Shown here piece by piece: positions 63,403 to 64,000 of a stretch of 64,000 bases of DNA (its first letter is position 1; every line of letters starts with the position of its first letter). This DNA is from Paracentrotus lividus (taxonomy: Eukaryota; Echinodermata; Echinoidea; Camarodonta; Echinidae): NCBI GenBank assembly GCA_940671915.1, contig CALNVZ010000174.1, forward strand, positions 1,494,992-1,558,991, written 5' to 3'. The notes beneath the pieces were generated by a model, which worked only from the letters and a program-made list of their open reading frames with translations, was not told the DNA's origin and did no database searches. Made by a program: the position numbers and the translations under genes.

Positions 63403-63790
63403 CTCTCTTCCCCAGTATTGATCAAGACACTTTCAGGCCTGGGGGTCTCACTGTCCAGTGTCATAACTCTTTCATCGTTATTTGTACTCATCATCATCAA
63501 TAGGTTTTCGTGGCAGGTAGTCGGTGGTGGTTTGCCATTGCCTTCCACCATTGCGCAGTAGAGAGAAGACCATTCTCCGGACTCCAGCTACTAGCTCTTT
63601 AATCCAAAGAAAAACTCCCAGTAAGATTAGCTTTTAAAGTTATCTTCTGCCAGTAATTCTACTGAAATCTGCTGCTGTCCAGACCCAGATGGATGCCGTT
63701 GACTTTTCCTTAAAAGTTCATCCGCCTTTTGACGACATTTCCTTCGTCAAGGGTCCCATTACCCCGATACTGCGCACTTATCATGCTTAT

Positions 63791-64000
63791 AGACGCAGGA
63801 AGAAAGGAAATATATCACGGTCTGACTCTATATAAGAACTTACTAATACAGTAGTCATAATAACATAACATATAACATATAAAAGTACTAATAAAGTAGA
63901 CGAAATTAACATGTAAAAAATAAATGATGATAAATATAGACAATTAGTTTACCTCAAAAGTCCTCATTAAATAAATAAAAAGTGACATAATATTTGTAAT
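63791..64000. other. AT-rich flank of the LINE
   Basis: Repeated ATAACATA words; nothing else recognised. Confidence 0.5.

Larger units (their letters stand above)
59970..63790 (-). mobile_element. RTE/BovB-like LINE, nearly full length, broken
   Basis: Read on the minus strand it has, in order: a 5' leader (about 63790-63552), a short N-terminal coding part (DSETPRPESVL at about 63450), an AP endonuclease (about 62877-62130), a reverse transcriptase (about 62130-60336), a 3' end resembling bovine BovB (GSQRVRHDLYD at about 60010) and a terminal (ATCG)n microsatellite at 59970-59984. RTE elements end in such short tandem repeats rather than poly-A. The coding region has several stops and a frameshift, so this copy is dead. 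Two small inverted-repeat elements sit in its 5' part (62903-63106 and 63257-63402). The 5' boundary is approximate. Confidence 0.85.

Overview
The window is eukaryotic, AT-rich and dominated by repeats. It holds one recognisable host gene, with a GT-AG intron, plus non-LTR retrotransposons, many short inverted-repeat DNA elements, a 57-bp satellite, minisatellites and long microsatellites. The mix (an RTE/BovB-like LINE, a CR1/L2-like LINE, TTAA-, TA- and TCA-flanked non-autonomous elements, and CGCTCGCGCTTCGCGCTCG palindromes) suggests a marine invertebrate, perhaps an echinoderm. That is an impression from style, not a proof. I saw no tRNA, rRNA, CRISPR array or bacterial gene, and no retrovirus-like or capsid-bearing element.

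Layout. Positions 1-19571 (block A) and 19572 to about 42480 (block B) are two versions of the same locus: 57-bp satellite, then an arylamine N-acetyltransferase (NAT)-like gene, then a TCA-flanked inverted-repeat element (H1), then a non-coding tract, then the left end of a large TA-flanked element (E). Block A differs from B mainly by scattered one-base insertions and deletions, as expected of uncorrected long-read sequence. Block B contains a 4.4-kb tandem duplication (22094-26532 and 26533-30957) and a second restart after a 25-N gap (34105-34129). Much of the window is therefore probably assembly redundancy; the best copy of each part is in block B.

The only gene with good support is the NAT homologue at 22687-24342 (poorer copies near 3487-5217 and 27124-28767). 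Its fold signature is clear, but the catalytic Cys is Tyr and the catalytic Asp is Lys in the readable copy. It looks like a pseudoenzyme or a recently decayed paralogue.

From 40 kb on, the window is a nested transposon stack. A reverse-oriented relative of H1 (called H2, from 40049) is split by the 17.3-kb element E (40541-57878) and again by a piggyBac-like element (58020-58670). H1 serves as the empty-site reference for both insertions. E contains a GGCGCC minisatellite, a CAGTGGCGG element, pieces of a CR1/L2-like LINE, two further TA-flanked inverted-repeat elements and a repeated mosaic unit. The window ends with a nearly full-length but broken RTE/BovB-like LINE on the minus strand (about 59970-63790). 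Its 5' part carries two insertions, one of them a foldback element with telomere-type repeats in its loop and a 9-bp flanking repeat.
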